64,000 nt of DNA from contig NW_026973751.1 of the NCBI RefSeq assembly GCF_035594125.1, positions 328,501 through 392,500 of the forward strand. The letters are read 5' to 3'. The translations under genes were made by a program, and so were the position numbers. Positions 1-13,799 of this stretch are shown piece after piece. The notes beneath the pieces are model-generated. The model had not been told where the DNA came from. It was given only the letters and a program-made list of their open reading frames with translations, and searched no databases. The stretch is from Scylla paramamosain. Its lineage: Eukaryota > Arthropoda > Malacostraca > Decapoda > Portunidae. Numbering within the stretch: the first letter of the stretch is position 1; each line of letters begins with the position of its first letter.

Positions 1-625
1 GCACTGGCTGGAAGGAAATACTGGAGCAAGACTGTAAAGGAGGGATTTTTCTGCATAACTGTATATGCTCTGTTGTCCAATTACATTTCACCTCATGTTC
101 CATTGTCTGGATGCCCAAAGAAAGAGCACACCTGTTACAGACAGGCTTATAAGATGTGAGGTTGTCAAGAATTCCTGGATCACAGACACAAGGTGGAATT
201 TAGAAAGCATGTGCTGTCGTGAGTAGTGCAACAATCCCCATTTTACACAGACTTGTATGCTCAAATATTTCCTTCCAGCCAACCCAGGCCTGGTGCAAGG
301 CAAGATTTTGTCTTTTCCTCTCAAATAACTTTCTTTCCAACCATTCTGAAAGTTGAAATAGGAAGTGGCAGACTTAATTAATTTATGAAGGCATGTGATT
401 TAGAGATGGAGTAAGGTAAGGGCTCCCAGGTCAAACAGCTGGGAAGGCACCTGACCTTCATATCAATGACATGAAGGTCAAACAGCTGGGAAGGCACCTG
501 ACCTTCATATCAATGACATGATATAGCCTGATGTCCAAGAAACTTAAACCTTTCTGTGGTTACTGTAACTTCATTTGTCAAAAAAAAAATAAATAAATAA
601 ATAAAAAATAAATAAATAAATAAAA

Positions 626-656
<31 letters not shown>

Positions 657-846
657 AAATGCAGTTTCTGAGGTTGGAATAGATTAATTGTATTTTAATT
701 AATTTAAATGGGAAAACTTGTTTTGATTTGTGAACTGAGGTTTCTACTGTACATAGATCCCAACAAAGTTCAGAATCCCCTGAATCCCTCCTCTCTACTC
801 TATAGCAGTTCCTTGTCTCCTTGTCTATGAAATGACCAGTATTTGA
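1..846. other. Non-coding stretch with a 47-bp tandem duplication
   Basis: I see no supported gene here. A 47-bp unit (starting AGGTCAAACAGCTGGG) occurs twice head-to-tail at 428-474 and 475-521. An A-rich AAAT/AAATA simple repeat runs from about 577 to 657. The stretch leads into the exon-like sequence at 857 and would be intron if that exon is real. Confidence 0.6.
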
Positions 847-856
847 TATGTTCCAG

Positions 857-1216
857 CACTGCAAGAAGAGCCTGCCTAAGCCGCCAATACTCCCTGCTGA
901 CAGATTTGACCGCAACAGACAGTGCAGAGGCAACTTTAGGCATCAAGACTACAGGAAGGAAGGAGGCTGCAGGGATCAAGGGGAGTACAGAGGTCATGGG
1001 AATTATAGGGATCGTGGGAATTACAGGGATCACAGGAGGGAATATTCTGACTACAGGCAAGGGAGGTTTGTCAGTGACCACAGAGATCATGATGACAGCA
1101 GAAGGGATAGCGAGAAGAGGAAGTACAGGTCTGAGAAGGAGAGTGATGAGTATGGAAGAAGGAATTACCAGTCCAGCAAATACTACAATGGGTGGGGGGG
1201 GGGGTCATCCTGTTGA
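857..1216 (+). CDS. Probable terminal exon of an Arg/Asp/Tyr-rich protein, unrecognised
   Basis: The frame is open from an acceptor-like TTCCAG at 851-856 to TGA at 1214-1216 and encodes about 119 residues. The middle is a run of short repeats of the form YRDxGNYRDH. It is followed by an Arg/Lys/Ser/Asp/Glu-rich tail (RRDSEKRKYRSEKESDEYGRR). This composition is usual for nuclear RNA-associated proteins, but I cannot name a family. Codon use looks protein-like, with varied third positions in the tail. The frame is also open in a second plus frame and on the minus strand, which repeated codons can cause. An ATG at 848 lies just upstream, so a free-standing start is possible, but the acceptor makes an internal start more likely. 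A run of nine or more G just before the stop (about 1193-1204) is a slippage risk, so the exact C-terminus is uncertain. Confidence 0.45.
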   Translation, partial: HCKKSLPKPPILPADRFDRNRQCRGNFRHQDYRKEGGCRDQGEYRGHGNYRDRGNYRDHRREYSDYRQGRFVSDHRDHDDSRRDSEKRKYRSEKESDEYGRRNYQSSKYYNGWGGGSSC

Positions 1217-2340
1217 GTTTTGTGAATCCAGTGGCTGGTATATTTATCTTTCATCAGGGACTTCACACAAGCTTCCACGACATTAATTCTTTGACCATTA
1301 CCAAAAGTTACTGACATTTAATTTACATTTAAATGCCTGCCTGCCTGTCTGTTCATATCTTTCTCTCACAATGTACTCACCATTCACTTGTGAACATTTA
1401 GATTTTTAGGAAATATTTTTGAGCAAGTTCCTTCATCACAAGGCAACCATCTACTAAAAAGAAAGAAAAATGGAATATATGTTGGCATTTCCTTGATTGC
1501 TTTTGGTGTTAATGTGTGACTTTCCAGAGTGACAATACAAGTGTTATCCCCACTACAAGTCATGCACTATATATAACATCACTGAGTATCTTTTCTCTCA
1601 TTTTCATATAAATGTTTGTAACATTTTCATATAAATGTATGCTAACTTTTATGTGGACTTACTGTAAGATTTTTTAAAAGTAAAGTATTTTTCCAATTTA
1701 CGATTATATACTAAAAACCTCCAAGAAAAGTATTTTTCCAATTCACGATTATATACTAAACCTTCACCTCCAAGATAAGACGTGATGGTTCATAACATGC
1801 ACAGGAATGGCATCCAACAAAGTAATTGTTGCCAAAGCCTCCAGTAATCCAGAACCTTAAAAAAGTTGCAACCCTCACTTTAGTCTGAAATTTTTATACT
1901 GTATGTCTGCATAATTATCAAGTTACATCCCCATGCAGCCTCAGCACACCAAGGCAAGGAGATACCGTGAAGGATTAGACCAAACATTAACACAGGTAAA
2001 TCTTTAAACTTACACTAAATCTTAAGATGGCAAGGCAACAACTACTTTGTTGGATACTGTTGTAATATGTACATTTTATTCTCACCCAAACTTTCTGGCA
2101 TAAATTAAGGATGAATGATGAATAAGGCTGCCACAATTTGTAAAGAAAATACTGACTGATGTTAATAATATGGATTTAAGAAGTAAATGTAAAATAAACC
2201 TCTGCATGAATGACAAGACTTTTCTGTAGAATGTAAGCCTGTGCAAATGTCCCTTGTGTTGGGGTAGGAGGAGGGATCCATCCTCTCCCCACTAGAGACT
2301 CAGGCACCAAGGTGAATTTGAAATTAACCTTAGGCAATGT
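1217..2340 (+). other. Possible 3' UTR and downstream AT-rich DNA
   Basis: This AT-rich sequence follows the stop at 1216 and has no long frame. A short tandem duplication (unit containing AAAGTATTTTTCCAATT) lies at about 1680-1760. AATAAA at 2193-2198 could be the polyadenylation signal of the upstream exon. That assignment is inference, as no transcript evidence is visible. Confidence 0.3.
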
Positions 2341-2343
2341 TTT

Positions 2344-2349
<6 letters not shown>

Positions 2350-2377
<28 letters not shown>
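2350..2377. repeat. (TG)n microsatellite
   Basis: Uninterrupted TG dinucleotides follow a CAG. The downstream frame to 2512 is probably a chance frame. Confidence 0.95.
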
Positions 2378-2529
2378 AGGAGCCATCATCATCAACCACA
2401 GGTGATAATGATGGTTCCTGCTTTCATCGTCATTGGGGCTAGCCAGACCAACCTGGGGCTGTACTCTGGAGTGACGCTGTATGCCTCAGGTGGGTGTGGA
2501 GGGCTGGGATAGTGGGTAACAATTAAAAA

Positions 2530-2860
2530 AAACTAGTATACACACAAACCATCACAAACACTATGTAATGCTGGTATACACACACACATAAACACACAAT
2601 TAAGGCTGGTATACACTTAGAGACATACAAATACTTGCTATTGGTTGTATATTCTTAGAAACACACACGCTTACTAAGTCTGGTATATACACACAAACTT
2701 GTATACAAACACTAGTATATACTTAGAGACGCATCCAAACACTTGCTAAGTCTGATATACACACATAAACCCATAAGAGATGCTGGTATATGCTCAGAAA
2801 TCTATACATATTAGGTAAGGCTACTATACACAAATCTATACATATATTAGGAATTTATGT
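2530..2860. repeat. Degenerate minisatellite, unit about 60 bp
   Basis: At least five diverged copies of a unit contain CTGGTATACAC, ACTTAGAGACATAC and AAACACTTGCTAAG. Copies differ by indels and substitutions, so this is an old array. No coding frame. Confidence 0.7.
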
Positions 2861-2879
2861 TGAATGATTGAGATGACTA

Positions 2880-2882
<3 letters not shown>

Positions 2883-2975
<93 letters not shown>

Positions 2976-3096
2976 CCTTTGTCTATGTCACTCATATTTT
3001 CTCTTTTTATCTCTCCCTTTCTGTCTGTCTGTGTCTGTCTGTCTGTCTGTCTGTCTGTGTCTGTCAGTCTGTGTCTGTCTGTCTGTCCCACACTTC
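2883..3096. repeat. (TC)n array followed by (CTGT)n
   Basis: About 88 bp of pure TC is followed by a CTGT/CTGTGT-rich segment from about 3020 to 3096. Open frames here on both strands are repeat translations. Confidence 0.95.
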
Positions 3097-3333
3097 AATA
3101 CACCCTTCCTGTCTTGTTACACCTTAGTACACCCCTCCTGTCTGCCCCTAGAGCTTAATACACCCTGTATCGCCCCTGCATCTTATTAAACTATTCCCGT
3201 TTGTCCTCCTCCATCTCAATAAATCCTGTCTTCTTTCCCTGTCTGCCTGTTTGTCCCATCTTACTACACCCTGTCTGTCCCTACTCCTTAGTTCATCCTT
3301 CCTTTCCTCTACACCTCAATACTCCCTTCCCTG

Positions 3334-3454
<121 letters not shown>

Positions 3455-3739
3455 ATATATGACATTCTTGGCGTGTTTGTCAGTTTTGAGTGTGTTTTGG
3501 GGTGTTTTGGAGTGTTTTTGTCAGTTCTGGATGAATATTGGGGTGTTTTGGAGTGTTTTAAGTATTTTTGGGCTATTTTAAAGGAGTTTGGGTGTGTTTT
3601 GGGTGCTGTGGGTGGGTAAAGCTGTGTTTCTGGGTGTTTTAGATGGGTGTGGATGCGTTTTGATATGTTTTGGGGTACTTTTGATGTGTTTTGGGTTGTA
3701 GAGAGATGGATGTGATGTGTGCAGGGTGCCTTAGTCCCT

Positions 3740-7595
<3,856 letters not shown>

Positions 7596-7767
7596 TATTC
7601 TTAATAATGTATCTAATTTTAACCTATTTCATTTTGTTATATTTACTAAGAAACAGTAATTAAACCATACTTTCTACAAAAACAACAACAACAACAACAA
7701 CAATAACAACCAAATCATTCCAGACTACCCCATCCCCTGCCTCCCTGCCCTGCTCCACCCAGACACC

Positions 7768-7941
7768 ATGGCCCAGCAGCGACGCCATTCCACCTGCTAC
7801 ATGACACTGGCTGACGCACTCCTGACATGGCAGCGACAGGAGGCAGAGGGCAGGAGCAAGAGTCGGATGGCGAAGGAAGGCGTGATGGCGGAGGTGGTGG
7901 CTGTGGAGGGTGTTTGTGCAGGGTATCTCGGCAGGGTCTAG
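7768..7941 (+). CDS. Small open frame with good start context, 57 aa, unrecognised
   Basis: The ATG at 7768 is preceded by ACACC and followed by G, a favourable eukaryotic start context. The frame runs MAQQRRHSTCYMTLADALL and continues through an Arg/Glu/Lys-rich stretch to TAG at 7939-7941. It may be a short first exon, or chance in locally GC-rich DNA. GT dinucleotides near the end could be donors, but none has a strong consensus. No domain is recognisable. The GC content is higher than in the surrounding intergenic DNA, which is the main reason for listing it. Confidence 0.25.
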   Translation: MAQQRRHSTCYMTLADALLTWQRQEAEGRSKSRMAKEGVMAEVVAVEGVCAGYLGRV

Positions 7942-8154
7942 GTTAGAGCAAATGGATGATGAGAGACTAGTGAGAAAGGTGTTTGTGTGGAATGTTAGGA
8001 GTAGCAGTTGGGGGAAGAAGTGTGTTAGGATGGTAGTAAAGAGTGGCTTGGAAACTAGTTGGGCTTTTGAGTGGTTGAGTGAAGCCTTGTTGAGAGGGAC
8101 CGAAGTACGAGTGTCAGAAATGGAGAGGGTTTAGAATGGGATGTAAGAAAATGG

Positions 8155-8893
8155 AGAAGTGAGATAGACACAGCGATGAAGCACATGGGATTGAGTGAGC
8201 CAGGTGTGGAAATTGTGGGATGGAGCGAGCCAGGTGTTGAAAAGTGTGAAAAATGTGGAAAGTGTGGAAAATTGTGGGATTGAGTGAACAGCTGTGGAAA
8301 AATGTGGAAATTGTGTTGAAAAAGTGTAGAAATTGTGGGATTGAGTGAGCCAGGTATGGAAATTGTGTAGAAAAGTGGAAAAAGTGTGGAAATTGTGTGG
8401 AAAAAGTGTGAATATTGTGGGATTGAGTGAGCCAGGTGTGGAGAAGTGAGACAGACAGAGCGATGAAGCACGTGGGGTTGAGTGAGCCAGGTGTGGAGGA
8501 GTGAGACAGAGCAATGAAGCACGTGGGGTTGAGTGAGCCAGGTGTGGAGGAGTGAGACGAACAGAGCGATGAAGCACGTGGGGTTGAGTGAGCCAGGTGT
8601 GGAGGAGTGAGACAGACAGACAGCCATGAAGCATGTGAGGTTGAGTGAGCCAGGTGTGGAGAAATGAGACAGACAGACAGAGTGATGAAGCACGTGGGGT
8701 TGAGTGAGCCAGGTGTGGAGAAATGAGACAGACAGACAGAGCGATGAAGCACGTGGGGTTGAGTGAGCCAGGTGTGGAGGAGTGAGACAGACAGACAGAG
8801 CCATGAAGCACGTGGGGTTGAGTGAGCCAGGTGTGGAGGAGTGAGACAGACAGACAGAGCCATGAAGCACGTGGGGTTGAGTGAGCCAGGTGT
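8155..8893. repeat. Minisatellite, units of about 51-60 bp, adjoining a LINE fragment
   Basis: At least ten copies of a unit contain GAAGCACGTGGGGTTGAGTG, AGCCAGGTGTGGAG and a variable (GACA)n segment. Units are shorter at the left (about 51-53 bp) and 59-60 bp at the right. The left end (8160-8440) is more diverged. Three minus-strand frames stay open through it (repeating TWLTQPHVLH and similar), but these are repeat translations. The right edge joins a minus-strand LINE fragment directly at about 8894. Confidence 0.9.
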
Positions 8894-9734
8894 GGAAAAA
8901 CTGGTGGAGATGTCTCAGAAAGCCTAACTTCACAGTAGCTGTTTTAGCTAGAGATGAAATGTGAAGTTTCCAGTTCAGATTATAAGTAAAGGACAGATCG
9001 AGGATGTTCAGTGTAGAAGAGGGGGACAGTTGAGTGTCATTGAAGAAGAGGGGACAGTTGAGTGCCATTGAAGAAGAGGAGATAGTTGTCTGGAAGATTG
9101 TGTTGAGTTGATAGATGGAGGAATTGAGTTTTTAAGGCACTGAACAATACAAGTTTGCTCTGCCCCAATCAGAAATTTTAGAGGGATCAGAAGTCAGGCA
9201 TTCTGTGGCTTCCCTGTGTGAACTGAAGGGTTGGACGTCTATGAAAAGACGTGGAAAAATGCAGGGTGGTATCATCAGTGTAGGAGTGGGTAGGGCAAGA
9301 AGTTTGGGTTAAAAGATCATTGATGAATAATAAGAAGAGAGTGATGACAGGATAAAACCCTGAGAAGAACAGTGACCATCTACCACAGCAATAAAATGAT
9401 CAGAAAGGAAACTTGAGATGAAGTTACAGAGAGAAGGATAGAAGCCGTAGGAGGGTAGTTTGGAAATGAAAGCTTTGTGCCAGACTCTATCAAAAGCTTT
9501 TGATATGTCCAAGGCAACAGCAAAAGTTTCACCAAAATCTCTTAAAGAGGATGACCAAGACTCAGTAAGGAAAGCCAGAAGATCACCAGTAGAGCGGCCT
9601 TGATGGAACCCATACTGGTGATCAGATAGAAGGTTGTGAAGTGATAGATGTTTAAGAATCTTCCTGTTGAGGATTGATTCAAAAACTTTAGATAGGCAGG
9701 AAATTAAAGCAATAGGACTGATTGAGGGATTAAA

Positions 9735-9737
<3 letters not shown>
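8894..9737 (-). mobile_element. Truncated LINE copy 3, reverse transcriptase region
   Basis: Read on the minus strand, this segment matches the middle of the LINE at 46804-50094. It starts at the RT segment ISPIALISCLSKVFESIL, passes the DISKAFDRVWHKA motif and FISSFLSD, then loses frame. It resumes near 9068 with [20 protein letters not shown] and ends at a degenerate LRRLRQFF. It is truncated at both ends: the 5' side stops at the ACT array (9738) and the 3' side stops at the minisatellite (8894). The GVPQG and YADD region is damaged by frameshifts, so it is not functional. Confidence 0.88.

Positions 9738-9830
<93 letters not shown>
9738..9830. repeat. (ACT)n microsatellite between two LINE copies
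   Basis: About 31 ACT units separate the minus-strand LINE copy 3 from the 5' end of the plus-strand LINE copy 1. A second ACT block at about 11814-11841 lies beyond copy 1, so copy 1 appears to have inserted inside an ACT array. Confidence 0.95.
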
Positions 9831-9831
<1 letters not shown>

Positions 9832-11813
9832 GGAGGAGGCAGTAGACACCTGCCGAAACGATAATTACTCCCAGTGAGGTCTAATGCACTGTTCAGGGGG
9901 TGCTGTGAACTTATCATTAAACCCAGCTGTGACCTCACTGAACGTTTCCCTTTGTCTCACAACACAAGGGGGCAGTCACAGCCTCCCTCTAAAGACAACT
10001 CTCTTCCTCCACACAAAACTACAAGCACCTAATAACACACACACCCTTCACTCAAAAATTTTAAATTCATGGCGACTCCTACACCAGCCTCGGAGTCCCC
10101 ATCTGGGGAGGGGACCATAAATGTCCCCAGGTTGGACTGCCTTTCCGTCGACGACCCTAAGTGTCTTGACACCCCCCTCAACTTTTTCTTCATTAACTTC
10201 TGCAACATTCGCGGTCTAAGATCTAATTTTCAATCTGTAGAACACCACCTCTCCTCTTCTAAACCTCATCTTCTTTTCCTCACTGAAACTTAGGTGTCTG
10301 AGGCAACTGACAGTAGCCCCTTTTCTGTTCCCTCCTACTTTCTCTATCCTCATTTTCGATCCAAAGGTGGATGCTGCGTTTATGTGTGCAATGACTTAAC
10401 CTGCTCTCGTGCCCACGCTCTTGAATCTTCCGAGTTTTCCACCATCTGGCTACGACTACAGAGTCATTCTCATACTAAATTTATCTGTGCTGTATACCTC
10501 TCTCCTAACTCCTCTGACTATAAGAGCGGTCTCTGACACGTATGTGCTGAGCGCATAACAGAGGTGATAGTGTCTGGCATGGAGGCGTACATTCCTCACT
10601 CTTTTTCTCGTCCTAAACCTTCTAAACCTTGGTTTAACACAGCTTGTTCTCGTGCTATACATGATAGAGAGGTGACCCACAAAAGGTACTTAAGCCTTCC
10701 ATCACATGAATCTCATGCACTTTATATTTCTGCCCGGAACCATGCCAAGAGAACGCGAAGACGTTCCACAGTCTGGAGACTCACCCCCAGAAGGTGCGCT
10801 GGAGTTGGCTGGAGCGGGAACGCGGCACTTCCACTGAGTCACCACTGGATAACACCATTCTCGTGTCCCGCGAGGTGACTCTGGGGGGCAGCCGTAGTCC
10901 CGCCAGATGAGAGAGAGAGGAGGTAAACATATCACGCAGGGAAGCCACAGAATGCCTGACTTCTGATCTTTCTAAAATTTCTGATTGGGGCAGAGCAAAC
11001 TTGGTATTGTTCAATGCCTCAAAAACTCAATTCCTCCATCTATCAACTTGACACAACCTTCCAGACAACTATCCCCTCTTCTTCAATGACACTCAATTGT
11101 CCCCGTCTTCTACACTGAACATCCTCGGACTGTCCTTTACTTATAATCTGAACTGGAAACTTCACATCTCATCTCTAGCTAAAACAGCTTCTATGAAGTT
11201 AGGTGTTTTGAGACGTCTCCGCCAGTTTTTCTCACCCCCCCAGCTGCTAACTCTGTACAAGGGCCTTATCCGTCCATGTATGGAGTATGCTTCACATGTC
11301 TGGGAGGGTTCCACTCATACTGCTCTTCTAGACAGGGTGGAATCAAAAGCTTTTCGTCTCATCAACTCCTCTCCTCTAACTGACTGTCTTCAGCCTCTCT
11401 CTCACCACCGCAATGTTGCATATCTAACTGTCTTCTACCGCTATTTTCATGCCAACTGCTCTTCTGATCTTGCTAACTGCATGCCTCCCCTCCTTCCCTG
11501 GCCTCGCTGCACAAGACTTTCTTCTTTCTCTCACCCCTATTCTGTCCACCTCTCTAACGCAAGAGTTAACCAGTATTCTCAATCATTCATCCCTTTCTCT
11601 GGTAAACTCTGGAACTCCCTGCCTGCTTCTGTATTTCCACCTTCCTATGACTTGAATTCCTTCAAGAGGGAGGTTTCAAGACACTTATCCACCAATTTTT
11701 GACCACTGCTTTGACCCTTTTATGGGACTGGCATTTCAGTGGGCATTTTTTTTTATTAGATTTTTGTTGCCCTTGGCCGGTGTCCTTCCTACATAAAAAA
11801 AAAAAAAAAAAAA
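9831..11813 (+). mobile_element. LINE copy 1, 5'-complete but internally deleted
   Basis: The 5' end (AGGCAGTAGACACCTGCCG) matches the 5' end of the copy at 46804-50094. The endonuclease start follows (10069-10293, including FFINFCNIRGLRSNF) and then YFLYPHFRSKGG. The element jumps near 10522 to a segment with AYIPHSFSRPKPSKPWF, and jumps again near 10750. About 150 bp at 10755-10905 have no visible match to the other LINE copy. LINE sequence resumes at about 10920 (EVNISREATE...SDLSKISDWG) and continues through the C-terminal domain to TGA at about 11702 and an A-run at 11795-11813. The RT core (DISKAFDRVW, YADD) is absent, so the copy is dead. Its outer ends are intact, as expected if the deletions happened after insertion. 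Confidence 0.88.
11097..11702 (+). pseudogene. LINE copy 1 C-terminal domain frame, 201 aa
   Basis: This is an uninterrupted frame for the region after the RT palm: [20 protein letters not shown], then LYKGLIRPCMEYASHVW, then a C-terminus ending KREVSRHLSTNF. Related LINE proteins place this block after the YADD motif. It aligns closely with the corresponding region of the minus-strand LINE at 47.5-46.9 kb. The RT core upstream is deleted, so it is part of a broken element. Confidence 0.85.
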
Positions 11814-11841
11814 ACTACTACTACTACTACTACTACTACTT
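11795..11841. repeat. A-run then (ACT)n at the LINE copy 1 3' junction
   Basis: Roughly 20 A residues are followed by about nine ACT units. The A-run is the LINE 3' tail; the ACT block is the right side of the target microsatellite. Confidence 0.85.
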
Positions 11842-11844
11842 TCT

Positions 11845-12119
11845 TGAATGTGCATATCAGTGTATCCTGTCATGCCTCCCATGCTGTGTAATGCTGCAGT
11901 GTTGATTGTGTCTTCTTCCCTGAGGTGGCACTGTGGATAGCAAGTGGAAGAGACCTTGAGAGACTTCCGTTAATGAGGAACCTTTCAGGAACCAACAGTC
12001 GGGTGAATATTGTGTTATTTGTACTGTTGAGGTCCCTATCTCTTACTTGTGTGCTCTCAAGATGCTATGCTCAGTTTCTGAATCCTTGACACTGATAATA
12101 ACAGTCAAGCTTAGTGGGT
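11845..12119 (+). repeat. Segmental duplication, left (decayed) copy
   Basis: About 275 bp beginning GAATGTGCATATCAGTGTA are repeated with small differences at 13258-13560. Relative to the right copy, this one has lost roughly 25 bp inside an exon-like segment. It also has CCTTGAG where the right copy has TCTTGGG, which creates an in-frame TGA in the proposed exon frame. Confidence 0.85.
11922..12002 (+). pseudogene. Decayed duplicate of the exon-like segment at 13340-13440
   Basis: The sequence from GGCACTGTGGATAGC to CCAACAGTC corresponds to the exon-like piece in the right duplicate. In the same frame it reads GTVDSKWKRP and then a stop, and it lacks the segment for QQAHLTG. The flanking acceptor (CTGAG instead of CTCAG) is also damaged. 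It is therefore a pseudo-exon, provided the right copy is a true exon. Confidence 0.45.
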
Positions 12120-12175
12120 GGTGTATATATTTAGAGCATTGTTGGGTGTGTGATGAATGGTGAGGTGATTATAGT

Positions 12176-12206
12176 GTGTGTGTGCGTGTGCGTGTGCGTG
12201 CATGTG
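12176..12206. repeat. Degenerate (GT/GC)n run
   Basis: GTGTGTGTGCGTGTGCGTG-type simple sequence. The minus-strand frame at 12347-12111 reads through it and has no domain. Confidence 0.8.
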
Positions 12207-12364
12207 TAGATAAGAGGAAAGGTGTGTGTACAGCTGTTGAGTTAGGAGGTAAAATGAACAACTTAGCTCAAAAATGACACTCTCAATATGCTTCTGGACT
12301 CTCACTGTACAGCACTTGGGGACGAGTGCAAGCCAACCCAGGACCAATAGCTGATGATGCTCAG

Positions 12365-12690
12365 TGATGGAATTAGAAGCTGCATGAATTGTTTATGTAG
12401 ATTTTAGAAGATGTCTGAATTGTTTGTGTAGATTTTAGAAGCTGTCTGAATTGTTTATGTAGATCTGAAGCACTTACTTTGAATTGAAGGCTTGGGCTGT
12501 ATAAGATCTTTGTAAGTCTTCTGTACCACTGTAGATAACTCGCTACAGTTTTGTCTAATAATACGTACCTGCATTTATTGTCAGCGTGCAGATTTGCAGC
12601 AAACCTCCCTGATTTAAAAGTATGTACATTTACTCAAACTGCATTTTCCTTTAGTGTGCAGGTTTGCAGTAAACCTCCCTGAAGGTTCCA
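12365..12690. repeat. Two local tandem duplications (about 38 bp x3 and about 78 bp x2)
   Basis: A unit of about 38 bp (TTAGAAGCTGTCTGAATTG, then TTTATGTAGAT) occurs three times at about 12371-12470. A second unit containing GTGCAGRTTTGCAGYAAACC occurs at about 12588 and 12658. The second copy of the latter ends near GTGTGCAG and is followed by sequence with a possible donor (AAATGTGAGTAC) at 12794. It could be an exon, but every long frame there soon meets a stop. Confidence 0.6.
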
Positions 12691-12848
12691 GAGGTGGTCA
12701 GCAAGTGCCCAGTCCAGGCTGTCACAAGACTGTGTGATGGAGGACTTTCCACTGATACTCATTGATAACAGCTGTGCACTGACACTCACAGGAAATGTGA
12801 GTACTCTAGGTGTGCTGTCTGCTGGCTGAGGGTGAGAAAAATTCCTGC

Positions 12849-12850
<2 letters not shown>

Positions 12851-12919
<69 letters not shown>
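12851..12919. repeat. (GT)n microsatellite
   Basis: About 34 GT units, uninterrupted. Confidence 0.95.
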
Positions 12920-12920
<1 letters not shown>

Positions 12921-13079
12921 GAGCCCATTAAATATTGCTTGTTGTCAGAAATGGAAAATGCTCTGAGGGACTTTGAGAAGATTGCTTATATCAGTGTGAA
13001 ATGAGTAGGTGTGTTCTTGGAGACAGAGGCAGCATGTGGCCAGGCCTGGAGGAGAATCTTGACTGAGGCCCTTGAGAGA

Positions 13080-13104
13080 CTACTACTGCTACTGCTACTG
13101 CTAG

Positions 13105-13181
<77 letters not shown>
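13080..13181. repeat. (ACT)n microsatellite with leading ACTGCT units
   Basis: An ACT array sits about 75 bp before the right copy of the 11.85/13.26 kb duplication. The left copy also lies just right of an ACT array, so the duplication may have included the microsatellite. The poly-Ser and poly-Leu frames are repeat translations. Confidence 0.95.
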
Positions 13182-13182
<1 letters not shown>

Positions 13183-13257
13183 CATCTTGCCTGACTCCCA
13201 GACCAACATTTACTGTGTAGAAATGGCACAGTCTGCTCCTTTAATCCTTTTCCTTTC

Positions 13258-13560
13258 GTGAATGTGCATATCAGTGTACCCTGTCGTGCCTCCCATGCTG
13301 TGTAATGCTGCAGTTTTGATTGTGTGTGTTTCCCTCAGGTGGCACTGTGGATAGCAAGTGGAAGAGATCTTGGGAGACTTCCGTTAATGAGGAGCAACAA
13401 GCACACCTCACTGGAGTCTTTCAGGAACCAACAGTCAGGTGAATATTGTGTTATTTGTACTGTTGAGGTCCCCTATCTCTCACTTATGTGCTTTCAAGAT
13501 GCAATGCTCAGTTTTTGAATCCTTGACACTGACAATAACAGTCAAGCTTAGTGGGAGATG
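13258..13560 (+). repeat. Segmental duplication, right (better preserved) copy
   Basis: This copy is about 300 bp, starts GAATGTGCATATCAGTGTA and ends near CAAGCTTAGTGGGAG. It matches 11845-12119 at high identity apart from a 25-bp indel and scattered substitutions. Confidence 0.85.
13340..13440 (+). CDS. Candidate internal exon, about 33 codons, unrecognised
   Basis: A good acceptor context (TTTCCCTCAG, ending at 13339) and a donor-like CAG|GTGAAT (13438-13443) bound a segment of about 101 bp. In the frame entered after two bases it reads GTVDSKWKRSWETSVNEEQQ and on to FQEPTVR without a stop. I cannot identify the protein. The neighbouring decayed duplicate fits a true exon that was copied with its introns and then lost function on one side. 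It could still be chance, since the exon is short and no partner exon is established. Confidence 0.35.
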
Positions 13561-13575
13561 TCTTTCACACACTGC

Positions 13576-13797
13576 CCTGCTTGTTTCCCCCTTGTTACAG
13601 CTTAATCTGCTTCTTTCCCCCCTTGCTACAACTTAATTTGCTTGTTTCCCCCTTGCTACAACTTAATTTCCTTGTTTCCCCCTTGCTACAACTTAATTTG
13701 CTTGTTTCCCCTTTGCTACAACTTAATCTGCTTGTTTCCCCCCTTGCTACAACTTAATCTGCTTGCTTCCCCCTTGCTACAACTTAATTCTTCTCAT
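13576..13797. repeat. Seven-copy 30-bp tandem repeat
   Basis: Units of 30-31 bp have the form CTTGTTTCCCCCTTGCTACA followed by ACTTAATYTG. Frames through it read FPPCYNLI repeatedly and are repeat translations. Confidence 0.92.
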
Positions 13798-13799
13798 AA

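Noticed and set aside
8114..9068. Long minus-strand frames (up to 337 codons) over 8.1-9.1 kb as a secreted or repeat protein gene
   Set aside because: They are translations of the minisatellite in three frames at once, joined to LINE copy 3. No start context, splice structure or non-repeat domain supports a gene.
8894..11813. Single twin-primed (5'-inverted) LINE insertion
   Set aside because: The inverted part and the forward part contain overlapping element regions, and the forward part has its own true 5' end, so two insertions are needed.
13576..13797. CRISPR-like array at the 30-bp repeat
   Set aside because: The 30-bp units abut directly without spacers.
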